From Dyadobacter sp. CECT 9275 (GTDB lineage Bacteria > Bacteroidota > Bacteroidia > Cytophagales > Spirosomataceae), in NCBI RefSeq assembly GCF_907164905.1, contig NZ_CAJRAF010000002.1, forward strand, positions 2,790,001 through 2,854,000: a stretch of 64,000 nucleotides of DNA, given 5' to 3'. Shown piece by piece: positions 8,520-15,562 of this stretch. The notes under the pieces were generated by a model that did not search any database, had not been told where the DNA came from, and saw only the letters and a list, made by a program, of their open reading frames with translations. How positions within the stretch are numbered: the stretch's first letter is position 1; each line of letters starts with the position of its first letter. The position numbers were made by a program, and so were the translations under genes.

Positions 8520-9889
8520 GGTTCGGCAACAATTTTATTTAACATCGCTTTTTTAACGAATGTCTCGTAACGCGTTACCGAAAGCTGTAACTGTGCTGTC
8601 AATACGTCGTTGCGCGCTTTGATATATTCAATCAATAAAAGATTCCCATTCCGGTAACGGCTGTCCACGATCTTAAAATACTGCCCGGCATTTAATACGC
8701 CGCTTTCGGCCACCTGCTGCGCTTCCATGCCCGCCGCGAAATCGTAGTAAGCCTGGGTTGCCTGCAACTCAATTTGCTTCTCCACTTCCGTTTGTTTTGT
8801 TTTCAGCAGCTCAGTCTGGATTTTCGCCTGCTGAATTTTCGACTTACGCTCATATCCCTTGAAGATATCCCAGGTCATCCCTGCCTGTACGATGGCATAC
8901 TCCTGGCCTTTAAAAGTATATCCATATCCCTGGAAGCCAGCATTTCCACCAATGAAAAGCGAAGGCCAGTAAGCTGCCCTTTCCTGTAGGAGAACGGCCT
9001 GACGGGATGCTTCAATGGATTGGTCCAGCTGTTTTAATTCCTGCCTGTTGGCAAGTGCATGGTCGGCAAGTTGTGTCAAATTAGTTAAGCTACCTTCCGC
9101 AGGGCCTCGGGTCAGCAGAAGCGTATCCGCCAGAATTGGGTCGGTAAGATTTCGGTTCAGCAGAAAATTAAAATAGGCTTTCGCTACCTCATTGTTTTTC
9201 TCTGCCTCCACCAGTTGCTGTTTCAGTTTACTCACTTCATATTCCGACGAAAACAGGATATCGCGGGTGGCGGTATGATTGGCAACCAGCTTTTTATTCA
9301 AACTGACCAGTTCATGGAGTACCTTTAATCCATTTTCATATATTCTGATGGCTTCGACAGACTGAAGATATTGGTAATAGGCCGTTTCAATATTATACCT
9401 CAGCTCATTTTCAATCACCTTCCGCTTTGCTTCCTGGGCAGACAACAAACTTTTCTGAATGAGATAGTTATACTTTATTTCGGGATTATATACCGATAAC
9501 TTAAAACTGATTTTGGTATCATGAAAATTGGTGGGTGCCAGCAGCTCATTCACGTTTTCAATGTTGGTAGGAAACTGATTACTTCCCGTTAATTCATTGA
9601 GCGTTTTGTAAGCAGGATTAAGCAGATCGCCAACCGGGAAACTCAGTCTGCGCCCGCCTGCGGCATAGGAATAGGTAGGCGCAAATGTTACCGAGGGATA
9701 GAACAATGCTTTTGCCTGCCTGATCGCCTCGGTTGCTTTCCTGATTTCGAGCGATTCCTGTTTCAGCGAAAGATTGTTCTGGAGACCCTCATAGACATAC
9801 GTTTCCAACAGGGCCGACTGCTGCGACCAGGCCTCCTGAGCAAAAAAACAAATAAAGGGAACGATCAGTATCTTGTAACCATAGTTCAT
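8516..9889 (-). CDS. TolC family outer-membrane efflux channel
   Basis: A 457-residue protein with an N-terminal signal peptide (hydrophobic stretch about residues 7-22, ending AWSQ) and two long alpha-helical repeats with periodic A, Q, E and L typical of TolC (segments near 30-230 and 240-455). It forms the outer-membrane exit duct for the RND pump encoded downstream. It is the first efflux gene after the TetR/DUF4260 pair and is preceded by a site nearly identical to the candidate operator in front of the TetR gene. Confidence 0.92.
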   Translation of the reverse strand: MNYGYKILIVPFICFFAQEAWSQQSALLETYVYEGLQNNLSLKQESLEIRKATEAIRQAKALFYPSVTFAPTYSYAAGGRRLSFPVGDLLNPAYKTLNELTGSNQFPTNIENVNELLAPTNFHDTKISFKLSVYNPEIKYNYLIQKSLLSAQEAKRKVIENELRYNIETAYYQYLQSVEAIRIYENGLKVLHELVSLNKKLVANHTATRDILFSSEYEVSKLKQQLVEAEKNNEVAKAYFNFLLNRNLTDPILADTLLLTRGPAEGSLTNLTQLADHALANRQELKQLDQSIEASRQAVLLQERAAYWPSLFIGGNAGFQGYGYTFKGQEYAIVQAGMTWDIFKGYERKSKIQQAKIQTELLKTKQTEVEKQIELQATQAYYDFAAGMEAQQVAESGVLNAGQYFKIVDSRYRNGNLLLIEYIKARNDVLTAQLQLSVTRYETFVKKAMLNKIVAEP

Positions 9890-9891
9890 AG

Positions 9892-9908
9892 AATGAACAC
9901 CGTTTAGT
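9892..9908. promoter_or_regulatory. Candidate TetR operator before the TolC gene
   Basis: The 17-bp site AATGAACACCGTTTAGT matches 15 of 17 positions of the palindromic site at 10939-10955 in front of the TetR gene. It lies 3 bp upstream of the TolC start codon on the minus strand, so bound repressor would block initiation or early elongation into the efflux genes. Confidence 0.65.
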
Positions 9909-9925
9909 GAAAATGCAAATTTTTT

Positions 9926-10276
9926 TTACTTCCCAATTTTGCCTAAATGCGTGTGCTTAAAATCATCGCTGTACTTAAGACCATACCCGAAAAAGCGATC
10001 CATTGCCGAGTGCGCAAAGAGGATAATCCCCGCCAGCATCACCATCTGATGCCCCATAACAAACCCCAAAACACCTACTGCAATTCCCAAAGCTTTGTGA
10101 TGGACAATATTATAAAACACTGCGCCTGTTTTTGTTCCCAGGGTATAGCCAATCATACTCAGATCAGGAAGCAGCAGTAATGCGGGAAAAACCCACCAGG
10201 CAAAGTTCAGTTTCGAAAAAAGGAAAATAGCAAAAACAAACTCTGCCGCTTCTTCCAGTTTGATCAGATTTTTCAT
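9926..10276 (-). CDS. DUF4260 family small membrane protein
   Basis: A 116-residue protein with four hydrophobic segments and the family pattern WWVFPALLLLPDLSMIGY (about 27-44), YNIVHHKALGI and AHSAMDRFFGYGLKY near the C-terminus with conserved H and D residues. The function of DUF4260 is not established. It is 11 bp downstream of the TetR gene, so the two form a regulator/membrane-protein pair, with the TolC gene 36 bp further on. It may be co-induced with the pump. Confidence 0.85.
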   Translation of the reverse strand: MKNLIKLEEAAEFVFAIFLFSKLNFAWWVFPALLLLPDLSMIGYTLGTKTGAVFYNIVHHKALGIAVGVLGFVMGHQMVMLAGIILFAHSAMDRFFGYGLKYSDDFKHTHLGKIGK

Positions 10277-10287
10277 ATTGGTACTTA

Positions 10288-10908
10288 TTATAATGAGACT
10301 TTTAGCATCGATACAAAAAGGGCAAAGGAATTCTCCATTCTTTCCATTTCACGGTCATCACCAAATATATCCATTCTTTTCTTCAGATAAATGCTGATCA
10401 ATCCGTGCATGTAACTCCAGATGGTCAGCCCGGTATTATCCAGGTCATGCCCTTCTTTAAAGTAACCCGCCTGGATGCAAGCTGCAATGACGATTTTAAG
10501 GAAATCAAACGAACGCATGCCATCTTCCCAAACCTCATCCCGGCACGACAATGATTCCATCGGAGCTTCCATGATAAACATCAGGTCATATAATTCCGGG
10601 TTCTCAATCGCATATTTAATATACTGTCGCCCCAACTCCACCAGCCTTTCAAAGGGATCAGCCACGCTCTGCACGACCAAAAACTCCTCCATCATCTTCT
10701 GGAAAGCTGCTTTCTGGAGAGAAAACAGCAGTTCGTTTTTGTCTTTATAATAGAGATATATCGTTGCAGGACTGTACTCAATGGCATCTGCTATTCCGCG
10801 GATACTTGTTTTTTCATAACCCTGCGAAAGGAATAATTTCTGTGCGGCATCCAGAATTAAACCTCTCATTTCTTCTCTTTCCCTTTCCTTTCTCTCAATG
10901 ATACCCAT
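10288..10908 (-). CDS. TetR/AcrR family repressor of the efflux locus
   Basis: A 206-residue regulator. The N-terminal DNA-binding domain covers about residues 13-62, with the helix-turn-helix SIRGIADAIEYSPATIYLYY at 35-54; the C-terminal 140 residues form the ligand-binding/dimerisation region. It heads the gene group DUF4260-TolC-reductase-adaptor-permease. A palindrome inside its own promoter recurs in front of the TolC gene, which fits an autoregulating local repressor released by a pump substrate. The ligand cannot be read from sequence. Confidence 0.92.
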   Translation of the reverse strand: MGIIERKEREREEMRGLILDAAQKLFLSQGYEKTSIRGIADAIEYSPATIYLYYKDKNELLFSLQKAAFQKMMEEFLVVQSVADPFERLVELGRQYIKYAIENPELYDLMFIMEAPMESLSCRDEVWEDGMRSFDFLKIVIAACIQAGYFKEGHDLDNTGLTIWSYMHGLISIYLKKRMDIFGDDREMERMENSFALFVSMLKVSL

Positions 10909-10931
10909 TACTTGCTTTGGCGATTACGCTG

Positions 10932-10961
10932 CAAATATACTGAACACTGTTTAGTACACAA
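10932..10961 (-). promoter_or_regulatory. Promoter of the TetR gene
   Basis: On the minus strand TATATTTG (10932-10939) matches TAnnTTTG exactly and is preceded, after a 19-bp spacer, by TTG (10959-10961) in the -33 position. It lies 23 bp upstream of the TetR start codon. The candidate operator fills the spacer. Confidence 0.7.
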
Positions 10962-10974
10962 CAACTGTTTAGTA
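10939..10974. promoter_or_regulatory. Candidate TetR operator with adjacent direct repeat
   Basis: ACTGAACA-C-TGTTTAGT (10939-10955) is a palindrome with one mismatch located between the -33 and -7 elements of the TetR promoter. The sequence CTGTTTAGTA (10947-10956) is repeated exactly at 10965-10974, 18 bp on. A 15/17 match lies before the TolC gene at 9892-9908. Confidence 0.7.
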
Positions 10975-10985
10975 ATTTGTAAAAC

Positions 10986-11028
10986 AAAAAGCACCCGATT
11001 GGGATGAAAGAATCAAACCGGGTGCTTT
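10986..11028 (-). terminator. Rho-independent terminator of the YceI gene
   Basis: Arms AAAGCACCCG (10988-10997) and CGGGTGCTTT (11019-11028) form a 10-bp stem. On the minus strand the stem is followed by a T-rich tract, and it lies 22 bp past the YceI stop codon. Confidence 0.8.
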
Positions 11029-11050
11029 CTAAAACCTAATAAAGCTTTTA

Positions 11051-11584
11051 CTACTCCTGTTTAACGAGCTGAATATTAGCCAGAAGTTTCACATCTTCGC
11101 CAATTACCAGACCACCGGAGTCTGTTAACTGCATATAATTCAAGCCAAATTCCTGCCGGCTGATCCTCCCTTCTACTTCAAAGCCTATCCTTAACTTACC
11201 ATCTGCATCCCTTTCGGTACCTCCGTATTCTGCGTCGAGCTCAATAGGTTTGGTAATGCCCTTAAGTGTCAGCAGGCCGGAAAGCTTGTAATTGTCTCCT
11301 TTTACCTTGTGGAAGTAATTGGATTGAAAAAGAATGTGAGGATATTGTTCCGCATCGAAGAAATCCGCGGACCTCAGGTGAGCATCCCGGATGCTTTGAT
11401 TGGTATCAATACTATTTACATCCAGCGAAAAATGAATTTCCGCATTTTCAAAATTATTCATATCCGAAGTAGCACCTCCCTGAAAATTATTGAAGGACCC
11501 AGTGATAGACGAGATCACAAGATGCTTGATTTTAAACTGAACCTCTGAGTGGACAGGATCTACGATCCATTTAGTAACTGCCAT
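11051..11584 (-). CDS. YceI family protein
   Basis: The start at 11584 (MAVTKWIVDPVHSEVQF) gives 177 residues, the normal YceI length; the frame extends 22 residues upstream to an ATG at 11650, but that extension is polar and unlike the family. The sequence shows the lipocalin-like YceI pattern: WIVDPVHSEVQFKIKHLVIS at the N-terminus, DAEQYPHILFQS, SGLLTLKGITKPIEL and a final barrel strand. YceI proteins bind isoprenoid or similar lipids in a beta-barrel. Without a signal peptide this one is probably cytoplasmic. It has its own terminator and stands alone between the TetR gene and a divergent transglutaminase-like gene. Confidence 0.88.
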   Translation of the reverse strand: MAVTKWIVDPVHSEVQFKIKHLVISSITGSFNNFQGGATSDMNNFENAEIHFSLDVNSIDTNQSIRDAHLRSADFFDAEQYPHILFQSNYFHKVKGDNYKLSGLLTLKGITKPIELDAEYGGTERDADGKLRIGFEVEGRISRQEFGLNYMQLTDSGGLVIGEDVKLLANIQLVKQE

Positions 11585-11821
11585 AACCAACTGATTAATT
11601 GTGTGATTTTTATTTAAAATATCAGGATTCCCTGCCGGCAATATATTCATAGAAATATAACAACGAAATCCTGCCGTATTATTTGTAAAAACACTAAAAT
11701 TATACCTGTTTGCTACAGAGAACGTATTCGGAAAGAAAAACGGTTTCGCTGTCCGAAAATATTATCAGTTTACTGGTACACCTTTTGAATACAAGCCTCA
11801 ATATACTAAATCAGTAACTCC

Positions 11822-12637
11822 ATGAAAATGAAGGGAAAAAGCGTTTTCTCCTATGAAGTTTACGCACCCACAACGATCACCACCATGCTAAGGCCCCGAC
11901 GCCAGGAAGGCCAGTCTATCATCCGGGAAGGCTTTGATATCAGCCCGGCGGTGCCGTTTTCGGAGTACACTGATATTTATGGTAATCCCTGCCAGCGTAC
12001 CATCCTGCCTGTTGGCCAAGTAACGATCACCACAGAAGTAGAGGCGCAGGTGAGCCCTGCCAGGCCGATCCCAGACCCTGAGCCGCATTATATGCTGGTG
12101 GGCGACCTGCCCGACGATGTGATGCATTACATCCTGCCAAGCCGTTACTGTGAGTCGGACCTGCATGAAATAAATATGCTGGCGCTACAGATTGCCGGAC
12201 ATATTACACCCGGTTATCAGCAGGTGGAAGCCATCCGTTCTTGGATCCATCACAACGTTACCTATCAGTATGGGGTAACCGATGCCAGTACAACGGCCTT
12301 GGATCTGTCCAGAAGCCGTATAGGCGTTTGCCGTGATTTTACGCACCTGGCCATTGCCTTGTGCAGAAATTTGTGCATCCCGACAAGGATGACGGTAGGT
12401 TATCTCGACAAGCTGAAGGATATGGATCTTCACGCATGGTTTGAGGTATACATTGGCGGCGACTGGTATACCTTTGATGCAGTACAGGAAAAAACAGAGG
12501 GGTACCGCATAGAAATTGCGCATGGCAGAGATGCCGCAGATGTTGCCATGATTACACAGTACGGCAATGCTACTTTACAATCCTTACATGTGGAAGTGGA
12601 ATTACTGGAAGCAGAATCCTCCCCTGCAAATCATTAA
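11822..12637 (+). CDS. Transglutaminase-like cysteine protease-fold protein
   Basis: A 271-residue protein with the transglutaminase core at about residues 125-225. The catalytic triad is visible: Cys170 in RIGVCRDFTH, His204 in DLHAWFEVY and Asp219 in YTFDAVQ. The first 110 residues form a beta-rich N-terminal domain typical of bacterial transglutaminase-like proteins. No signal peptide is seen, so it is probably cytosolic. Members of this superfamily are proteases or amidases; the substrate is unknown. It converges with kbl about 100 bp downstream. Confidence 0.88.
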   Translation: MKMKGKSVFSYEVYAPTTITTMLRPRRQEGQSIIREGFDISPAVPFSEYTDIYGNPCQRTILPVGQVTITTEVEAQVSPARPIPDPEPHYMLVGDLPDDVMHYILPSRYCESDLHEINMLALQIAGHITPGYQQVEAIRSWIHHNVTYQYGVTDASTTALDLSRSRIGVCRDFTHLAIALCRNLCIPTRMTVGYLDKLKDMDLHAWFEVYIGGDWYTFDAVQEKTEGYRIEIAHGRDAADVAMITQYGNATLQSLHVEVELLEAESSPANH

Positions 12638-12671
12638 GATACTTTTGACCAGCACAACCCGTTTCCTCGCC

Positions 12672-12710
12672 GACCGCGTCTATGCAGACCGCGTCTGTGC
12701 AGACCGCGTC
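12672..12710. repeat. Short 15-bp tandem repeat
   Basis: GACCGCGTC occurs at 12672-12680, 12687-12695 and 12702-12710, with linkers TATGCA and TGTGCA, giving a 15-bp period over 2.6 units. It lies in the spacer between the convergent transglutaminase-like and kbl genes. Confidence 0.8.
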
Positions 12711-12733
12711 TTAATGTTGGGCTGCGCTGATGT

Positions 12734-13924
12734 TTATTTCAGGACTCCTAATAACTTACCCACTTTAGTGAATGCCTGTACTGCTTTTTCCAGGTGCTGC
12801 TGTTCATGCCCCGCTGAGATCTGAACCCTGATGCGCGCTTTCCCCTGCGGCACCACAGGATAGAAAAAGCCGATCACATAAATACCCTCTTCCAGTAATC
12901 TGGCCGAGAACTCCTGAGCCAGTTTGGCATCATACAACATGATGGGCACAATGGGATGTTCTCCCGGCAGGATATCAAACCCTGCTTCGGTCATTGCCTT
13001 CCTGAAATATGCTGTATTGTATTCCAGCTTATCCCGCAATGCGGTGGAAGCACTGAGCAGTTCCAGCACTTTGATGGAAGCTCCTACGATGGAGGGAGCC
13101 AGGGTGTTGGAGAAAAGATAAGGGCGCGAGCGCTGCCGGAGTATCTCAACAATTTCCTTTCTGGCCGCAGTAAACCCCCCGGATGCACCTCCCAGCGCTT
13201 TGCCGTAGGTCCCGGTAATGATATCAACACGCCCCATGACGTTGCGGAATTCATGCGTTCCTCGCCCCGTTTTACCAATAAAACCGGTTGCGTGGCATTC
13301 GTCAATCATGACCATGGCATTATACTGCTCCGCAAGGTCACAGATTTTATCCAGCTGTGCGATGGTCCCGTCCATCGAAAAAACACCATCCGTCACCACC
13401 ATAATTCTCCTGCTTCCGGTAGCCGACTTTAACTGATCTTTTAGATCCTCCAGATCATTATGTTTGTATCTGAACCGCTTTGCTTTACACAACCGTATAC
13501 CATCAATCAGTGATGCATGGTTCAGTTCATCCGAAATAATGGCGTCCTGCTCATTGAGTAATGGCTCGAAAACACCGCCGTTGGCATCAAATGCTGCAGC
13601 ATAAAGGATACAATCTTCAGCGCCCAGGAATTCAGCGGTTTTTCTTTCAAGCTGCTTGTGAATGTCCTGGGTTCCGCAGATAAACCTTACAGATGACATA
13701 CCAAAGCCATGTGTACGTATGGCGTCTATTCCTGCCTCAATAACCTCCGGATGAGACGAAAGTCCGAGATAATTATTGGCACAAAAATTCAATACCTCTT
13801 TTCCGTCACTAGTCCTGATAGCCGCTGCCTGCGGGGAGGTAATTATCCTTTCCTTCTTATAAAGCCCTGCGCCTTTGATCTCTTCAAGCTCCTGCTGCAA
13901 TTCCTCTTTAATATTTCCGTACAT
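12734..13924 (-). CDS. kbl: Glycine C-acetyltransferase (2-amino-3-ketobutyrate CoA ligase)
   Basis: A 396-residue PLP enzyme starting [10 protein letters not shown] at 13924, close to the usual 398 residues; an in-frame start at 13957 would add 11 residues. It has the alpha-oxoamine synthase features: [30 protein letters not shown] (PLP-binding Asp and His at about 208 and 211) and the Schiff-base lysine in [14 protein letters not shown] (about K242). It cleaves 2-amino-3-ketobutyrate with CoA to glycine and acetyl-CoA, the second step of threonine degradation. The gene for the first step lies 36 bp upstream on the same strand, so the two form an operon. Confidence 0.95.
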   Translation of the reverse strand: MYGNIKEELQQELEEIKGAGLYKKERIITSPQAAAIRTSDGKEVLNFCANNYLGLSSHPEVIEAGIDAIRTHGFGMSSVRFICGTQDIHKQLERKTAEFLGAEDCILYAAAFDANGGVFEPLLNEQDAIISDELNHASLIDGIRLCKAKRFRYKHNDLEDLKDQLKSATGSRRIMVVTDGVFSMDGTIAQLDKICDLAEQYNAMVMIDECHATGFIGKTGRGTHEFRNVMGRVDIITGTYGKALGGASGGFTAARKEIVEILRQRSRPYLFSNTLAPSIVGASIKVLELLSASTALRDKLEYNTAYFRKAMTEAGFDILPGEHPIVPIMLYDAKLAQEFSARLLEEGIYVIGFFYPVVPQGKARIRVQISAGHEQQHLEKAVQAFTKVGKLLGVLK

Positions 13925-13960
13925 GGTCTTTAAGATTAACAGGTTAATTGATTCCAAATA

Positions 13961-14914
13961 TCAGTTCTCCACCAGATCGTATTTTTTCCTGAGTTCAAGG
14001 ATCATTTCCTTTGTCATTTTCTCAAGATTATAGGAAGGCCGCCAGCCCCAATCCTTCCTTGCCTGACTGTCATCGACAGTTTGCGGCCACGATGCTGCAA
14101 TTTCCTGTCGGAAATCGGGCAGATAAGTAACCTCAAAACCGGGAATTAATTTACGTATGCTCCTTATAACCTCATCAGGTGAGAAACTCATCCCAGCCAG
14201 ATTGTACCCCGTCCTGATCGTGATCCGGTCAGCGGGCGCTTCCATGAGCCTCACCGAAGCATCCAGCGCATCAGCGATGTAGATCATCGGCAGAGTGGTG
14301 TCTGGCTTCAAAAAGCATTCAAAATGTTCGCCCTTCACAGCCTTATGATAGATATCAACGGCATAGTCGGTGGTGCCGCCTCCGGGCATCGACTGGTACC
14401 CTATGATTCCAGGGTACCTCAGTGAACGAATATCTATTCCATATTTTCTGAAATAATAATTTGACCAGTTTTCTCCGGCCACCTTGCTGATACCATAAAC
14501 AGTGCCCGGGTCCAGGTAGGAACTTTGCTTCGCTTCGCCGTGGATACCGGCACCGAAAACGGCGATGGAACTGGGGTAAAAAACCTTTTTCACACCGTAT
14601 TCCCTGGACGCCTCAAGGACATTAAAATAAGTTTGCATGTTGACCTGCCAGGTGATCAGCGGCTGCTGCTCTCCCTTTGCAGAAAGTATCGCTGCCAGAT
14701 GGTACACCTGGCTAATTTTATACTTCTTAAATACCCCAAAAACCGCTTGCCGATCCGTAGCATCAAGAATTTCGAAAGGGCCCTTCACGTTTTCAGGCTT
14801 GCTCAGATCCGCCCCGATTACATTACTTTCACTGTAAATACCTCTTAAAAATTCAGCCAGAACTGAGCCAATCTGCCCGTTGGACCCAATGATTAATATG
14901 CGTTCCGATTTCAT
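13961..14914 (-). CDS. L-threonine 3-dehydrogenase, epimerase (SDR) type
   Basis: A 317-residue extended short-chain dehydrogenase. GSNGQIGS (10-17) is the NAD-binding glycine motif; the catalytic pair is Tyr140/Lys144 in TVYGISK; STSIAVFG-type catalytic Ser lies in YPSSIAVFG (113-121). The family's NLAGMSFSPDEV segment is present (about 246-257). It oxidises L-threonine to 2-amino-3-ketobutyrate, which Kbl, encoded 36 bp downstream, splits to glycine and acetyl-CoA. It is unrelated to the zinc-dependent Tdh of enterobacteria. The pairing with kbl and a divergent Lrp-type gene makes the assignment strong. Confidence 0.92.
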   Translation of the reverse strand: MKSERILIIGSNGQIGSVLAEFLRGIYSESNVIGADLSKPENVKGPFEILDATDRQAVFGVFKKYKISQVYHLAAILSAKGEQQPLITWQVNMQTYFNVLEASREYGVKKVFYPSSIAVFGAGIHGEAKQSSYLDPGTVYGISKVAGENWSNYYFRKYGIDIRSLRYPGIIGYQSMPGGGTTDYAVDIYHKAVKGEHFECFLKPDTTLPMIYIADALDASVRLMEAPADRITIRTGYNLAGMSFSPDEVIRSIRKLIPGFEVTYLPDFRQEIAASWPQTVDDSQARKDWGWRPSYNLEKMTKEMILELRKKYDLVEN

Positions 14915-14995
14915 ATACCAGGCTTTAAGTGAAAGTATAAATCTCCTGCAATTTTGAGATATGAAACAATATTTTCAAGAATCAGGTATATTTAT

Positions 14996-15039
14996 AGTAA
15001 AGATTACTGCACTTAGTATCTTTCTCAGTAATTAGTATC
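14996..15039. promoter_or_regulatory. Nested repeats between tdh-like gene and Lrp-type gene
   Basis: The 183-bp divergent spacer holds the palindrome AGTAA-AGA-TTACT (14996-15008), the inverted pair TTACTG (15004-15009)/CAGTAA (15026-15031), and the direct repeat TTAGTATC at 15013-15020 and 15032-15039 (19-bp period). Such phased AT-rich repeats fit a multi-site Lrp/AsnC operator controlling both genes. Confidence 0.5.
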
Positions 15040-15097
15040 AAATCGTGTCTTATAAATATTCTCTTGCAGAAAATATTATTCCAAAAAGAAAACATCA

Positions 15098-15559
15098 ATG
15101 GAACAACTCGACAAAATAGATACCAAAATCCTGCGTATTCTTCAGAAAGATGCAAAAAAGACGACCAAGGAAATTGCTACGACATTGAATCTGACGGCAT
15201 CACCGGTTTATGAGCGGATAAGGAGGCTGGAAAGCCTGGGTTACATCAAAAATTATGTGGCCATCCTGGACAAAAAACTGATCAACCGATCGGTCACTAC
15301 CATCTGCCAGGTATCGATGCGTTACCACAACGAAGCTTTTATTGAAAAATTTGAACAGGAAATCCAGAACCTCGAAGAAGTACAGGAGTGTTACCACATG
15401 GCCGGGCAAGTAGACTTCCTACTCAAGATCAATGTCCGCAGCCTGGACGAATACCATGATTTTGTTAAATACAAATTATCCAAGATAGACAACATAGGTG
15501 TTCTCAACAGCACTTTTGTGCTTAAGGAGATCAAGCATACCTCCGAGTATTATATTTGA
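15098..15559 (+). CDS. Lrp/AsnC family transcriptional regulator
   Basis: A 153-residue regulator. The N-terminal helix-turn-helix is at about residues 22-45 (TTKEIATTLNLTASPVYERI), a linker follows, and the C-terminal RAM/ligand domain starts near 65 with VSMRYHNEAFIEKFEQEI and ends with VLNSTFVLKEIKHTSEY. It is divergent from the threonine dehydrogenase/kbl operon with a repeat-rich spacer, so regulation of threonine or glycine metabolism is the natural inference. Its stop lies 3 bp from the stop of the convergent MG2-like gene. Confidence 0.92.
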   Translation: MEQLDKIDTKILRILQKDAKKTTKEIATTLNLTASPVYERIRRLESLGYIKNYVAILDKKLINRSVTTICQVSMRYHNEAFIEKFEQEIQNLEEVQECYHMAGQVDFLLKINVRSLDEYHDFVKYKLSKIDNIGVLNSTFVLKEIKHTSEYYI

Positions 15560-15562
15560 AAA

